Shown: positions 1-6,792, counted from the first letter of the stretch. The stretch is 24,927 bases of DNA from Brevundimonas sp. UBA5936 (GCA_002430835.1 DJDA01000117.1:725-25651); one strand, 5' to 3'. The notes: generated from the sequence alone by a model not told the origin. Numbers and translations: made by a program.

Positions 1-303
1 GCCCTGCCGGGCGTCGGGCGCAAGACCGCCAGCGTGGTGCTGAACGAACTGGGGATCGAGCCGGCCATCGCGGTGGACACCCACGTCTTCCGCGTCTCGC
101 ACCGGCTGGGCCTGGCCAATGCGGCGACGCCGGACAAGGTGGAGCAGCAACTGCATAAGATCGTGCCCGAGGCCTGGCTGCCCAAGGCGCACCACTGGCT
201 GATCCTGCACGGCCGCTACACCTGTCTGGCGCAGCGGCCGAAATGTCCGGGGTGCGTGATCTCGGACCTGTGCCCCTCACGCGCCAGCTTCATGGGCGTG
301 TAG
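1..303 (+). CDS. nth: Endonuclease III, C-terminal part (cut by window edge)
   Basis: Base-excision repair DNA glycosylase/AP lyase that removes oxidised pyrimidines. The frame is open from base 1, and only about the last 100 residues are present. The visible part starts in the helix-hairpin-helix motif LPGVGRKTA. Its lysine (fragment residue 8) is the equivalent of catalytic Lys120 of the E. coli enzyme. The catalytic aspartate follows in VDTH (fragment residue 26), at the expected distance of 18 residues. The C-terminal 4Fe-4S loop is complete with the spacing C-x6-C-x2-C-x5-C. The gene ends with TAG and its stop lies 2 bases from the stop of the convergent ATP-grasp gene. The truncation is due to the window, not to damage. 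Confidence 0.96.
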   Translation, partial: ALPGVGRKTASVVLNELGIEPAIAVDTHVFRVSHRLGLANAATPDKVEQQLHKIVPEAWLPKAHHWLILHGRYTCLAQRPKCPGCVISDLCPSRASFMGV

Positions 304-305
304 GC

Positions 306-1196
306 CTAACGCTCCAGCCGCGCCCGCACCGCCTGACCGAAGCGGGCGCCGGCTTCGGGCGCGGCGGCCAGGTAGAAGTCCGGCTCGATCAGTTCGGCCT
401 CCATCAGCACCCAGTCGCCGTCGTCGTCCTTGGTCATGTCGATGCGGGCGTAGAGCAGGTCTTCGTCGATGGCGGCCAGGGTGCGTTCGGCCAGATCGAG
501 CGCGCCCTGGGGCGCGGCCTTCAGCGCCTGGTAGCGTCCGCCGTACTGGGTCTGGATGCGGAACTCGCCCGCCGCGCCGGGGCGCTTGTTCACGACGTGG
601 CTCAGCTCGCCGCCGAAGTAGAGCAGGGAGGTCTCGCCCTCGGTCTCGATGGCCTTGAGGTAGGGCTGGATCATCGTCCCGCCGACGGGGGCGTCGGCCA
701 GGGCCGCGTCCAGCAGGTCGCCCGCCGCCACCCGCAGGGTGCGCCAGGCGCCGCCCGAGACGGTCGGCTTGACGATCAGGGTCTCGGCCCCCGTGGCGGC
801 GAAGGCGGCTTCCAGAACCGCAGCGTCGACGTGGTCGGCGAAGATCGTTTCGGGCACGGCGACGCCCTTTTCCGCCAGGCGGGCCAGATAGCGCTTGTCG
901 GCGTTCCAGCGCAGGGTCGCGGCCGGATTGGCCAGGGGCGCGCCCGCCTCGGCCCAGGTCGTGCAGGCCTGCACCCAGCGGTCGTGGTCCTGATGATAGC
1001 CCCAGACCAGCAGCGGCAGGACCAGGGGGAAGTCCATCAGGGCGCGGGCGTTCTCGACGTGATCGGTCCAGGGCGTCGGCCGGGCCGTGATCCCCGCCGT
1101 CGCCAGCGCCTCGCCCAGCCGGTCCAGCACGCCGGGCCACAGGGTCGAATAGGTGGGATCGGCCGGATCAGGGGTCAGGACGGCGACGTCGGTCAT
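306..1196 (-). CDS. ATP-grasp domain protein (RimK/glutathione synthetase-like ligase), product unknown
   Basis: A 296-residue cytoplasmic protein with the ATP-grasp fold, expected to join a carboxylate to an amine or similar nucleophile using ATP. The nucleotide-binding lysine is in IVKPTVSGGA (around residue 143). The sequence then shows an EGETSLLYF strand (about 187) and a metal-binding acidic strand LMEAELIEPD (about 265-273), the usual C-terminal ATP-grasp order. The start at MTDVAVLTPD is chosen because upstream sequence in frame is low complexity and overlaps the divergent promoter region. Proteins of this kind are sometimes annotated after DcsG, the cycloserine-pathway cyclo-ligase, but nothing nearby supports that role. 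It is convergent with nth and divergent from the adenosine kinase, so it is probably a single-gene unit. The fold is well supported; the substrate is unknown. Confidence 0.85.
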   Translation of the reverse strand: MTDVAVLTPDPADPTYSTLWPGVLDRLGEALATAGITARPTPWTDHVENARALMDFPLVLPLLVWGYHQDHDRWVQACTTWAEAGAPLANPAATLRWNADKRYLARLAEKGVAVPETIFADHVDAAVLEAAFAATGAETLIVKPTVSGGAWRTLRVAAGDLLDAALADAPVGGTMIQPYLKAIETEGETSLLYFGGELSHVVNKRPGAAGEFRIQTQYGGRYQALKAAPQGALDLAERTLAAIDEDLLYARIDMTKDDDGDWVLMEAELIEPDFYLAAAPEAGARFGQAVRARLER

Positions 1197-1345
1197 GGGC
1201 GCGGCTCCGCAAGGCCCGGCGAGGGCCGTGTGCAACAGGTCCATCGGCTTTAGGCCGCCGCCGCATCGGCGTGAAGGGCCGCTTTTCGTCGGGAGGCGGG
1301 GCCGGCGCACTGGCGCGCGGCCGTCTCGCCCGCTATGGGGCGGAT

Positions 1346-2380
1346 ATGACCCAATCCCTGCCCGCCTTCGCCCAAAACGCCCGTTTCGACGTCTGCGCCC
1401 TGGGCAACGCCATCGTCGACGTCCTGGCGCCGTGCGATGCGGCCTTCCTGGAGGCCAAGGGCCTGATCCCCGGCTCGATGCAGCTGGTCGACGAGGCGCA
1501 GAGCGCGACCCTGTATGACGCCATGGCGGCGGGGGTCGAGGCCTCGGGCGGTTCGGCGGGCAACACCGTGGCGGGCGTCGGTTCGTTCGGCGGGCGCGCC
1601 GCCTATATCGGCAAGGTGGCCAAGGACACCCTGGGCGAGGTCTTCAGCCACGACATCCGCGCCGTCGGCGTCCACTTCGACACCCCCGTGCTGGAAGACG
1701 GCGCGGGCAAGGGCTTCGGCACCGGCCGCTGTCTGATCAACGTCACGCCGGACGGCCAGCGCACCATGTGCACCTTCCTGGGCGCCGCCAACCAGCTGAC
1801 CACGGCCGATGTCGACGCGGGCGTGATCGGCGACAGCGCCATCGTCTATCTGGAAGGCTATCTGTTCGATCCGGCCCCGGCCCGCGCGGCCTTCGAGGCC
1901 GCCGCCGCCGCCGCCCATGCGGCGGGCCGCAAGGTCGCCATCACCCTGTCGGACAGCTTCGTCGTCCATCGCTGGCGCGCCGAATTGCTGGCCTTCATCG
2001 AGACCTCGGCCGACATCGTCCTGGCCAATGAGGCCGAGCTGCACGCCCTGTTCGAGACCGAGGACTTCGACCACGCCGCCGCCCACCTGGGCCGCCTCGT
2101 CGAGGTGGCGGCCGTGACGCGCGGCGCCGCCGGTTCGGTGCTGTTCCGCGGCGGCGAGCGGGTCGAGGTCGCCGCCTATCCGGTCGAGAAGGTCGTCGAC
2201 ACCACGGGCGCCGGCGATCAGTACGCGGCGGGCGTTCTGCTGGGCCTGTCGCGCGGCCTGTCCCTGGCCGAGGCCGGGGCGCTCGGCTCGCTGGCCGCGT
2301 CGGAAGTCATCGCCCACTGGGGGCCGCGTCCGATGGTGGGGCTGAAAGACCTGGCGGCGCAGCACGGCCTGAGCCTCTAA
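1346..2380 (+). CDS. Adenosine kinase-like PfkB family sugar/nucleoside kinase
   Basis: A 344-residue ribokinase-fold kinase, probably phosphorylating adenosine to AMP in purine salvage. The N-terminal strand FDVCALGNAIVDVL is typical of the adenosine kinase branch in alphaproteobacteria. The first PfkB signature is seen around the GGSAGNTVAGVGSFGG stretch (68-83). The second is DTTGAGDQYAAG (285-296), with Asp291 as the catalytic base and the GAG anion hole before it. I place the start at MTQSLPAF; the frame is open further upstream, but that part is Arg/Gly-rich and unlike the family. There is no clear Shine-Dalgarno. A GCTATGGG element 6 bases before the ATG leaves a leaderless start possible. 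Substrate specificity among PfkB kinases cannot be proven from sequence alone. Confidence 0.9.
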   Translation: MTQSLPAFAQNARFDVCALGNAIVDVLAPCDAAFLEAKGLIPGSMQLVDEAQSATLYDAMAAGVEASGGSAGNTVAGVGSFGGRAAYIGKVAKDTLGEVFSHDIRAVGVHFDTPVLEDGAGKGFGTGRCLINVTPDGQRTMCTFLGAANQLTTADVDAGVIGDSAIVYLEGYLFDPAPARAAFEAAAAAAHAAGRKVAITLSDSFVVHRWRAELLAFIETSADIVLANEAELHALFETEDFDHAAAHLGRLVEVAAVTRGAAGSVLFRGGERVEVAAYPVEKVVDTTGAGDQYAAGVLLGLSRGLSLAEAGALGSLAASEVIAHWGPRPMVGLKDLAAQHGLSL

Positions 2381-2449
2381 GAGCCGCGACAAAGGGTCGG
2401 ACGTCGCGCCCGCTTGCCGTGGGGCGCTGGGCCGCGTAATCGGCGGCCC

Positions 2450-3169
2450 ATGTTCGGCCTCGCCAATCCCGACCGCTTCATGCGCTTCACCGGCCCCCTG
2501 GTTCCGGTGCTGTGGATCTGCGCGCTCGGCCTGCTGCTGCTGGGGACGTGGTTCAGCTTCACCGCGCCGGGCGACTATCAGCAGGGCGACACCGTCCGCA
2601 TCATGTTCATCCACGTCCCGGCCGCCAGCCTGGGCCTGATGGCCTATGGGGCGCTGGGCGTGTCCAGCTTCTTCGCCCTGGTGTTCCGTCATCCGCTGGC
2701 CGATGCGGCGGCGCGGGCGGCGGCCGTGCCGGGCGCGGCCTTCACGGCCCTGGCGCTCGTCACCGGCTCTCTGTGGGGCCAGCCCATGTGGGGGACGTGG
2801 TGGGTGTGGGACGCGCGCCTGACCAGCGTGCTGGTGCTGTTCCTCTTCTACCTCGGCTACATGGCCCTGCGCGCCTCGATCGACGATGAGGCCAAGGCGG
2901 CGCGCGCGGCGGCGGTGCTGGGGCTGGTCGGCCTGATCAATCTGCCGATCGTCAAGTTTTCGGTCGACTGGTGGAACACCCTGCACCAGCCCGCGTCGCT
3001 GCTGCGGTCGGGGGGGACCAGCGTGGACCCGGTCTTCCTGCCCGCCCTGTTGACCATGATGGCGGCCTACGCCGTGCTGTTCGGCGCGATCTGGCTGACG
3101 TCGATCCGCACCGAGGTCCGTCGCCGCCGCGTTCTGACCCTTCGCGCCCGCGCGGCGCTGGAAGCCTAA
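2450..3169 (+). CDS. ccmC: Heme exporter/heme-handling protein CcmC
   Basis: Integral inner-membrane protein of cytochrome c maturation system I. It binds heme at the periplasmic face and passes it to CcmE. The 239 residues contain six hydrophobic segments. The tryptophan-rich heme motif WGTWWVWDARLTS lies at 114-126. Both heme-ligand histidines of the family are present, in MFIHVPAAS (His55) and in WWNTLHQPAS (His179). The ATG at 2450 gives the family length and begins MFGLANPDRF. The gene opens a tight ccmC-ccmD-ccmG cluster. The usual preceding genes ccmA and ccmB are absent; the adenosine kinase ends 69 bases upstream instead, so the ABC part must be encoded elsewhere. Confidence 0.97.
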   Translation: MFGLANPDRFMRFTGPLVPVLWICALGLLLLGTWFSFTAPGDYQQGDTVRIMFIHVPAASLGLMAYGALGVSSFFALVFRHPLADAAARAAAVPGAAFTALALVTGSLWGQPMWGTWWVWDARLTSVLVLFLFYLGYMALRASIDDEAKAARAAAVLGLVGLINLPIVKFSVDWWNTLHQPASLLRSGGTSVDPVFLPALLTMMAAYAVLFGAIWLTSIRTEVRRRRVLTLRARAALEA

Positions 3170-3181
3170 TGGAGGCGCTTC

Positions 3182-3334
3182 GTGCTTGATCTGGACATGA
3201 GCCCCTACGGCGCCTTCGTCTGGCCCGCCTGGGGGATCAGCGCCGTGGTGTTGGCCGCCCTGTCGGCCCGCGCCTTGATCGCGGCCCGCCGCTGGAAGCG
3301 CGAGCTGGCCCGGCTGGAGGCTGCGCGCAAATGA
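3182..3334 (+). CDS. ccmD: Heme exporter protein CcmD (small, GTG start)
   Basis: A 50-residue single-span membrane protein that, in this family, helps release holo-CcmE from the CcmABC complex. I read it from GTG at 3182, preceded by a strong Shine-Dalgarno GGAGG (3171-3175) with 6 bases of spacing. The protein begins VLDLDMSPYGAFVWPAWG, and the YGAFVWPAWG stretch is the CcmD hallmark. One hydrophobic helix follows, then a basic tail with WKRELARLEAARK. The start lies 12 bases after the ccmC stop. Its TGA overlaps the ATG of ccmG (ATGA at 3331-3334), so the two are translationally coupled. The gene is short enough for automatic callers to miss. Confidence 0.93.
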   Translation: MLDLDMSPYGAFVWPAWGISAVVLAALSARALIAARRWKRELARLEAARK

Positions 3335-3894
3335 AACGCTGGCTGGCCCTTTTGCCCATCGTCGTCCTGGCGGCGCTGGGGATCTTCCTGATGACGCAGA
3401 TGGACCGGATGGCGGGCGATCCCGCCGCGGGCCCGACCTATAAGCCGGACGCCCTGGTCGGCCAGCCGATCCCGGAGACGACGGTCCTGCCGATCCTGGC
3501 GGACGGCAAGGCCGGCAGCGACCTGCTGGACCTGAAGACGGCGGGCGTCGGCAAGCCGATGATCGTCAACCTGTTCGCCAGCTGGTGCGCGCCGTGCCGT
3601 CTGGAGCATCCGCATCTGATGAAGCTCAAGGAACAGGGGATCGCCGTGGTCGGCGTGGCCTACAAGGACGATCCCGTCGCCACCGACGCCTTCCTGGAAG
3701 AGCTGGGCGATCCCTACCGCCTGGTGCTGGTCGACCGCGAGGGGCGCGCCGGGCTGGACCTGGGCGTGTCGGGCGTGCCCGAGAGCTTCGCCGTCGACGC
3801 CTATGGGACCATCGTCGCCAAGTCCTCGGGGCCGATCCTGACCGACGCCGACCTGAAGAAGTTGACCGACGCCCTGAACGCCCCCGCGCGTTGA
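3331..3894 (+). CDS. ccmG: Thiol:disulfide interchange protein CcmG/DsbE
   Basis: Membrane-anchored periplasmic thioredoxin-like protein of 187 residues. It reduces the disulfide of apocytochrome c (or of CcmH) before heme attachment. A single N-terminal membrane anchor lies at about 4-21, followed by the thioredoxin domain. The active site is WCAPC, with Cys86 and Cys89 after strand VNLFASW. The cis-proline loop appears as GVPESF further on. Position and length match the DsbE/CcmG family. The gene overlaps the ccmD stop by 4 bases and is last in the cluster. Other genes of the pathway (ccmE, ccmF, ccmH) do not follow here. Confidence 0.95.
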   Translation: MKRWLALLPIVVLAALGIFLMTQMDRMAGDPAAGPTYKPDALVGQPIPETTVLPILADGKAGSDLLDLKTAGVGKPMIVNLFASWCAPCRLEHPHLMKLKEQGIAVVGVAYKDDPVATDAFLEELGDPYRLVLVDREGRAGLDLGVSGVPESFAVDAYGTIVAKSSGPILTDADLKKLTDALNAPAR

Positions 3895-3925
3895 GGCGAT
3901 CGCCCGAAACAGGGTGAATCGCGCA

Positions 3926-3933
3926 TTAACCAT
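3926..3933 (+). promoter_or_regulatory. CtrA-like half-site TTAACCAT before a small gene
   Basis: The 69-base gap after ccmG contains TTAACCAT, which matches the half-site of the cell-cycle regulator CtrA. It is followed at 3936-3941 by TCTAGA, a possible -10 core about 20 bases before the small gene's ATG. CtrA full sites have a second TTAA seven bases after the first; here that position reads TAGA. A single 8-base match is weak evidence, and the call relies on the inference that this is a Caulobacterales genome. Confidence 0.3.
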
Positions 3934-3963
3934 ATCTAGACGAAGCGCGGGCATCCTCAGCCC

Positions 3964-4194
3964 ATGTCCGCGATTTCGTCCGAGCGGCCGGCCTTTCCGC
4001 CCCAGGCGGGCGGTGCGGCTCATACCCTGAGAACGGCCCAGTCGGCCTTCTTCCGCCAGGCCATGGGTCTGGCGGCGCCGGCAGCGGTCGAGGAGACGGC
4101 GCGTCCGGTTGCGGCGGCTTCTGCGCCGGTCGAACAGGTGGCGCCGACGTCGCGCCTGCAACGCCCCGGCTCCCTGCTCGACATTCGGGTTTAG
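3964..4194 (+). CDS. Small protein of unknown function ending RPGSLLDIRV
   Basis: I do not recognise this 76-residue protein. It begins MSAISSERPAFPP and has a helix-prone segment TLRTAQSAFFRQAMGL (about 21-36). A low-complexity Ala/Pro/Val linker follows, and it ends in the distinctive decapeptide RPGSLLDIRV. There is no signal peptide or membrane segment. The conserved-looking ends joined by a flexible linker suggest a small adaptor or a protein recognised by its C-terminus, which is inference only. It stands alone after the ccm cluster and faces the MarR gene tail to tail. A CtrA-like half-site and a TCTAGA element lie just upstream. I judge it real because it has its own upstream region and no better frame covers this stretch. 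Confidence 0.6.
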   Translation: MSAISSERPAFPPQAGGAAHTLRTAQSAFFRQAMGLAAPAAVEETARPVAAASAPVEQVAPTSRLQRPGSLLDIRV

Positions 4195-4209
4195 GGCGCA
4201 GCCTCAATA

Positions 4210-4245
4210 CCCCGCTCATCCCGACGGAGGCCAGGAAAGGGAGGG
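4210..4245. repeat. Degenerate copy of the CCGCTCA...TGAGCGG palindrome
   Basis: Between the convergent small gene and the MarR gene lies a stretch resembling the better palindrome at 15066-15101. The left arm CCCGCTCATCCCG is intact; the right arm has decayed (GGCCAGGAAAGGGAGG). Both copies run directly into a TTAG that carries the stop of the minus-strand gene. It probably acted as a transcription terminator or is a mobile palindrome remnant. Confidence 0.45.
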
Positions 4246-4246
4246 C

Positions 4247-4909
4247 TTAGCCTTCAGCCGCGCCCGTGAGCGGGACCACGACGGCGTCGGCGGCGTCGTC
4301 GGTCTGTGCTTGCTCCACGACCGGCTCGCCCTTTTTCTTCTTCTTGCCGCGGCCGTCGGCCTTGCCGTCGCCCTTGCGCGCGGCCTTTTCCGCCTTCTTG
4401 GCGTCCTTGGCCGCCTTCTTCGCCGCCTTGATGTCGGCGCGGGCCTGTTCGGGGGCGGCGTCGGCGGCGTCGGACAGGCTGCACAACAGGTCCAGGAAGC
4501 TGTCGCGCTTGGACTTGGGCAGCAGGCCCATGATCCGCTTGTCGGCGGCCTCGACGCGCGGGCGGGCGGCCAGCAGGGCGGCCTCGCCCTCGGGCGACAG
4601 GCGCACGGCCTTGGCGCGGGCGTCCAGCGTCGAGCGTTCACGCTCCAGCAGGCCCTTGGTCGTCATCCGCGCCACCAGGTCGGCCAGGGTCGAGCGGTCG
4701 ATGCCGGTGGCCTTGACCAGGTCCGTCTGCGTCAAGCCCGAGCGGGCGGCCACGGCCTCCAGCACGGCGAACTGGCGCTGGGTCAGGCCGTCCGGCCCGG
4801 CTTCCTCGGCGTAGATGTCCAACGCCAGCTGCAACGCGCGGTGCATCAGATGGCTGGGCGATTCCGCCAGCCCGCCCTTGATCTTCGCCTGCTTGCCCGA
4901 CTTGATCAT
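4247..4909 (-). CDS. MarR family transcriptional regulator with lysine/alanine-rich C-terminal tail
   Basis: A 220-residue DNA-binding regulator. Residues 15-140 form a MarR winged-helix domain. The LTQRQFAVLEAVA helix is at 42-54, the recognition region is DLVKATGIDRSTLADLVARM (63-82), and the wing follows with RERSTLDARAKAVRLSPEG. Residues 148-220 are a long tail rich in Lys and Ala (KAAKKAAKDAKKAEKAARK, then KKKKK), ending in a short acidic/hydrophobic segment. Such a tail is unusual for MarR proteins, which normally end near residue 150. The start MIKSGKQAKIKGG is preferred over the longer open frame, whose extra 58 residues look non-coding. An inverted repeat lies 68 bases upstream. No enzyme or pump gene is adjacent, so its target is unknown. 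Confidence 0.88.
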   Translation of the reverse strand: MIKSGKQAKIKGGLAESPSHLMHRALQLALDIYAEEAGPDGLTQRQFAVLEAVAARSGLTQTDLVKATGIDRSTLADLVARMTTKGLLERERSTLDARAKAVRLSPEGEAALLAARPRVEAADKRIMGLLPKSKRDSFLDLLCSLSDAADAAPEQARADIKAAKKAAKDAKKAEKAARKGDGKADGRGKKKKKGEPVVEQAQTDDAADAVVVPLTGAAEG

Positions 4910-4976
4910 CGTCTTCGTTCCCGAACAGCCCGATACCGGCCGTGGCCGGATGATGCTGCAACAGCTAACAGCCCGG

Positions 4977-4999
4977 CTTAACGCTTTGACGACGTTAAG
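4977..4999. promoter_or_regulatory. Inverted repeat upstream of the MarR gene, possible operator
   Basis: The arms CTTAACG (4977-4983) and CGTTAAG (4993-4999) are perfect reverse complements separated by 9 bases. They lie in the AT-richer part of the gap upstream of the MarR start. MarR dimers bind palindromes of about this size and often repress themselves. Autoregulation is inferred from position only. Confidence 0.4.
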
Positions 5000-5027
5000 G
5001 CTGACGGTTTGAAGACATTTAGTTGGT

Positions 5028-5059
5028 GGGCCTACCGGGCTTCGCCCTACTTGAGGCCC
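5028..5059. repeat. Palindromic repeat GGGCCTA...TTGAGGCCC, copy 1
   Basis: A 32-base element with outer stem GGGCCT/AGGCCC and inner hairpin GGGC-TTC-GCCC, followed by CTACTTGAGG. It is a diverged copy of the tandem units at 10063-10132. In those units the inner stem is GCGC-TTC-GCGC or GTGC-TTC-GCGC, so pairing is kept while the bases change. It lies in the gap between the MarR promoter region and the ispZ terminus, just before another palindrome. Confidence 0.75.
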
Positions 5060-5088
5060 AGAATGGGTGCGTGAACGGGCCACTCACT

Positions 5089-5121
5089 CCGTCATCCTCG
5101 GGCTTGACCCGAGGGTGACGG
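5089..5121. repeat. Dispersed palindrome CCGTCATCCTCGGG...CCCGAGGGTGACGG
   Basis: Two 14-base arms (5089-5102 and 5108-5121) pair around the loop CTTGA, with one G-T position. This matches the dispersed intergenic palindrome type common in alphaproteobacterial genomes; a compound version lies at 6793-6902. It sits 22 bases after the stop of ispZ and could terminate the ftsY-ispZ transcript. There is no run of T, so a purely factor-independent role is doubtful. Confidence 0.75.
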
Positions 5122-5143
5122 CGAGAAGCGAGACGCTCTGAAC

Positions 5144-5788
5144 CTAGAGGCCCGTGTCGGGGGAGACGGGGCCGCGTTCCTCGTCCTTGGTCATGTTCTT
5201 CAGGATCAGCGGCACCTGCGACAGGCCGAAGATGGAGGCCGCAATCCACAGCACGCCGCGGAAGGCCGTCCAGACGCCGTTGGGGTCGGGCGTGCCCAGG
5301 TTCAGCGCCGACCAGATGGCGGTGACGGCGGTCGGACTGCGGAACACCTCATTGGCGATGGCGACGGCCAGGAAGTAGAGGCCGTAGCGGAAGGTCAGCT
5401 TGCGCCAGGCCTCGTCCGTCACCTTGATGGCCGAACCCAGCAGAGCCTTGAACGGATACTTCTTCAGCGGCAGCGAACCCAGCAGGACGGCGGCCAGCAG
5501 GCCGTTCTGCACCGTCAGCTTCAGCTTCACGAACAGGTCGTCGTCGGTGACGATGGTCAGGACGCCGAACACCAGGGCGAAGCCGCCGGTGATCAGGGGC
5601 ATGGGCGCCAGACGCCGCTCCAGGATGAAGCCGACGGCCAGGGCGATCATCGAGGCGATGACCAGAACCCAGGTGGCCTTGATCATGTCGCGGGTGATGA
5701 AATAGGCGGCCATGAAGGCGATCAGGGCGCCGAAGTCGACGGCCTGACGAATCCATTGCGGGCGCTTGGTTTCGGACGCTTCACTCAT
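5144..5788 (-). CDS. ispZ: Inner-membrane protein YciB / septation protein IspZ
   Basis: A polytopic inner-membrane protein of 214 residues in the YciB/IspZ family, linked in other bacteria to cell envelope synthesis and intracellular septation; its biochemical role is not settled. There are five or six hydrophobic segments, the first at about 15-32 (IRQAVDFGALIAFMAAYF). Family marks include the LPLKKYPFK loop between membrane spans and WRKLTFRYGLYFLAVAIANE. The C-terminal tail is charged and soluble. The start at MSEASETKRP follows the ftsY stop by 5 bases, so it is almost certainly in an operon with ftsY, an arrangement common in alphaproteobacteria. Confidence 0.93.
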   Translation of the reverse strand: MSEASETKRPQWIRQAVDFGALIAFMAAYFITRDMIKATWVLVIASMIALAVGFILERRLAPMPLITGGFALVFGVLTIVTDDDLFVKLKLTVQNGLLAAVLLGSLPLKKYPFKALLGSAIKVTDEAWRKLTFRYGLYFLAVAIANEVFRSPTAVTAIWSALNLGTPDPNGVWTAFRGVLWIAASIFGLSQVPLILKNMTKDEERGPVSPDTGL

Positions 5789-5793
5789 ACGCT

Positions 5794-6729
5794 TCAGTCC
5801 TCAAGCCCGACCAGAGATCGGGAAAACGCGCGCGCATCGAACGGTTGCAGATCCTCGACCCCCTCGCCGACGCCGATCAGCTTGATCGGGGCGTCCGAGG
5901 CCTGGGCCACCGGCACCAGGACGCCGCCGCGCGCGGTGCCGTCCAGCTTGGTCATCACCACGCCCGAGACATAGGCGGTGCGGCCGAAGATCTTTTCCTG
6001 CTCCAGCGCATTGCGGCCGACGGTGGCGTCCAGCACCAGCAGGGTCTCGTGCGGGGCGTCCGGGTCGACCTTCTTCAGCACGCGCACGATCTTCAGCAGT
6101 TCGTCCATCAGGGTCGACTTGTTCTGCAGCCGCCCGGCCGTGTCGATCAGCACGACGTCGAAGCCTTCTTCCCTCGCCTTGGCGAAGGCGTCGAAGGCCA
6201 GGCCGGCGGCGTCGGCGCCGTCGCGGCGGCTCTCGAAATGGGCGCCCGCGCGGTCGGCCCAGACCTTGAGCTGTTCGCGAGCGGCGGCGCGGAAGGTGTC
6301 GCCGGCGACGATCATCACCTTGGCGCCCTTGGCCGTCAGGTCCGAGGCGATCTTGCCCAGCGTCGTCGTCTTGCCCGAGCCGTTCACCCCGACGAACAGG
6401 ACGACATAGGGCTTGGGCCCCGACAGAGGGTCGAACGTCGCCTGACGCGGCGTTAGTTCGGCGGCCACGGCCTCGGCCAGGGCCTCCTTGACCTCACGCT
6501 CGTCGGAGGTCTTGCCGAAGCGCAGCTCGCGGAACCGCTCGACGATGCGGGCCGAGGCGGCGGGGCCGAGATCGCTCTCGATCAGATGCTCTTCCAGTCG
6601 CTCCAGCGCCTCCTCCGAGAGGGGCTCTTTGACGAAGGTCGAGACGACCTGATCGGTCATCTGTTTCGAAGACCGGGACAGGCCTTCGCTCAGCCGCTGG
6701 AACCAGCCTTTTTTGGGCGTATCGCTCAT
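5794..6729 (-). CDS. ftsY: Signal recognition particle receptor FtsY
   Basis: SRP receptor GTPase that docks ribosome-nascent chain complexes with the signal recognition particle (Ffh) at the inner membrane. It has 311 residues. The short N-terminal lipid-binding region contains GWFQRLSEGLSRSSKQM, and the four-helix N domain runs to about residue 95. The G domain follows with P-loop GVNGSGKTTT (114-123), the insertion-box region around DTFRAAAREQL (144-154), G3 DTAGR (196-200) and G4 TKLDGTARGG (260-269). The acidic A domain of E. coli FtsY is missing, as is usual in alphaproteobacteria. A GCTAAGGC element ends 7 bases before the ATG with no Shine-Dalgarno between, suggesting a leaderless transcript. 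ispZ follows 5 bases downstream. Confidence 0.98.
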   Translation of the reverse strand: MSDTPKKGWFQRLSEGLSRSSKQMTDQVVSTFVKEPLSEEALERLEEHLIESDLGPAASARIVERFRELRFGKTSDEREVKEALAEAVAAELTPRQATFDPLSGPKPYVVLFVGVNGSGKTTTLGKIASDLTAKGAKVMIVAGDTFRAAAREQLKVWADRAGAHFESRRDGADAAGLAFDAFAKAREEGFDVVLIDTAGRLQNKSTLMDELLKIVRVLKKVDPDAPHETLLVLDATVGRNALEQEKIFGRTAYVSGVVMTKLDGTARGGVLVPVAQASDAPIKLIGVGEGVEDLQPFDARAFSRSLVGLED

Positions 6730-6736
6730 GACGTGA

Positions 6737-6765
6737 GCCTTAGCCGACAGCGGTTCTCAGGTCAC
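6737..6765 (-). promoter_or_regulatory. Putative promoter of ftsY placing transcription start at the ATG
   Basis: On the minus strand GTGACC (6765-6760) and GCTAAGGC (6744-6737) are separated by 15 bases. They resemble the Caulobacter housekeeping pattern TTGACGS with GCTANAWC. Only 7 bases (TCACGTC) lie between the -10 element and the start codon, so transcription should begin at or next to the ATG. Confidence 0.4.
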
Positions 6766-6792
6766 GCGCGATCCTTGCGGCGCCTTTTTCTT

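Noticed and set aside
243..1253. Plus-strand open frame of 336 codons opposite the ATP-grasp gene
   Set aside because: Its start lies within nth and its translation is Gly/Arg/Gln-rich without domain signals, whereas the minus frame shows ATP-grasp motifs.
1250..2986. Long minus-strand open frame of 578 codons opposite the adenosine kinase and ccmC genes
   Set aside because: It is antisense to two genes with clear family motifs, and its translation is Arg/Gln/His/Gly-rich with no domain. Such frames are common in high-GC DNA.
4977..4999. Reading the TTAA pair upstream of the MarR gene as a CtrA full site
   Set aside because: The two TTAA blocks are 13 bases apart rather than 7, and the arms form a symmetrical inverted repeat, which fits a dimeric MarR operator better.
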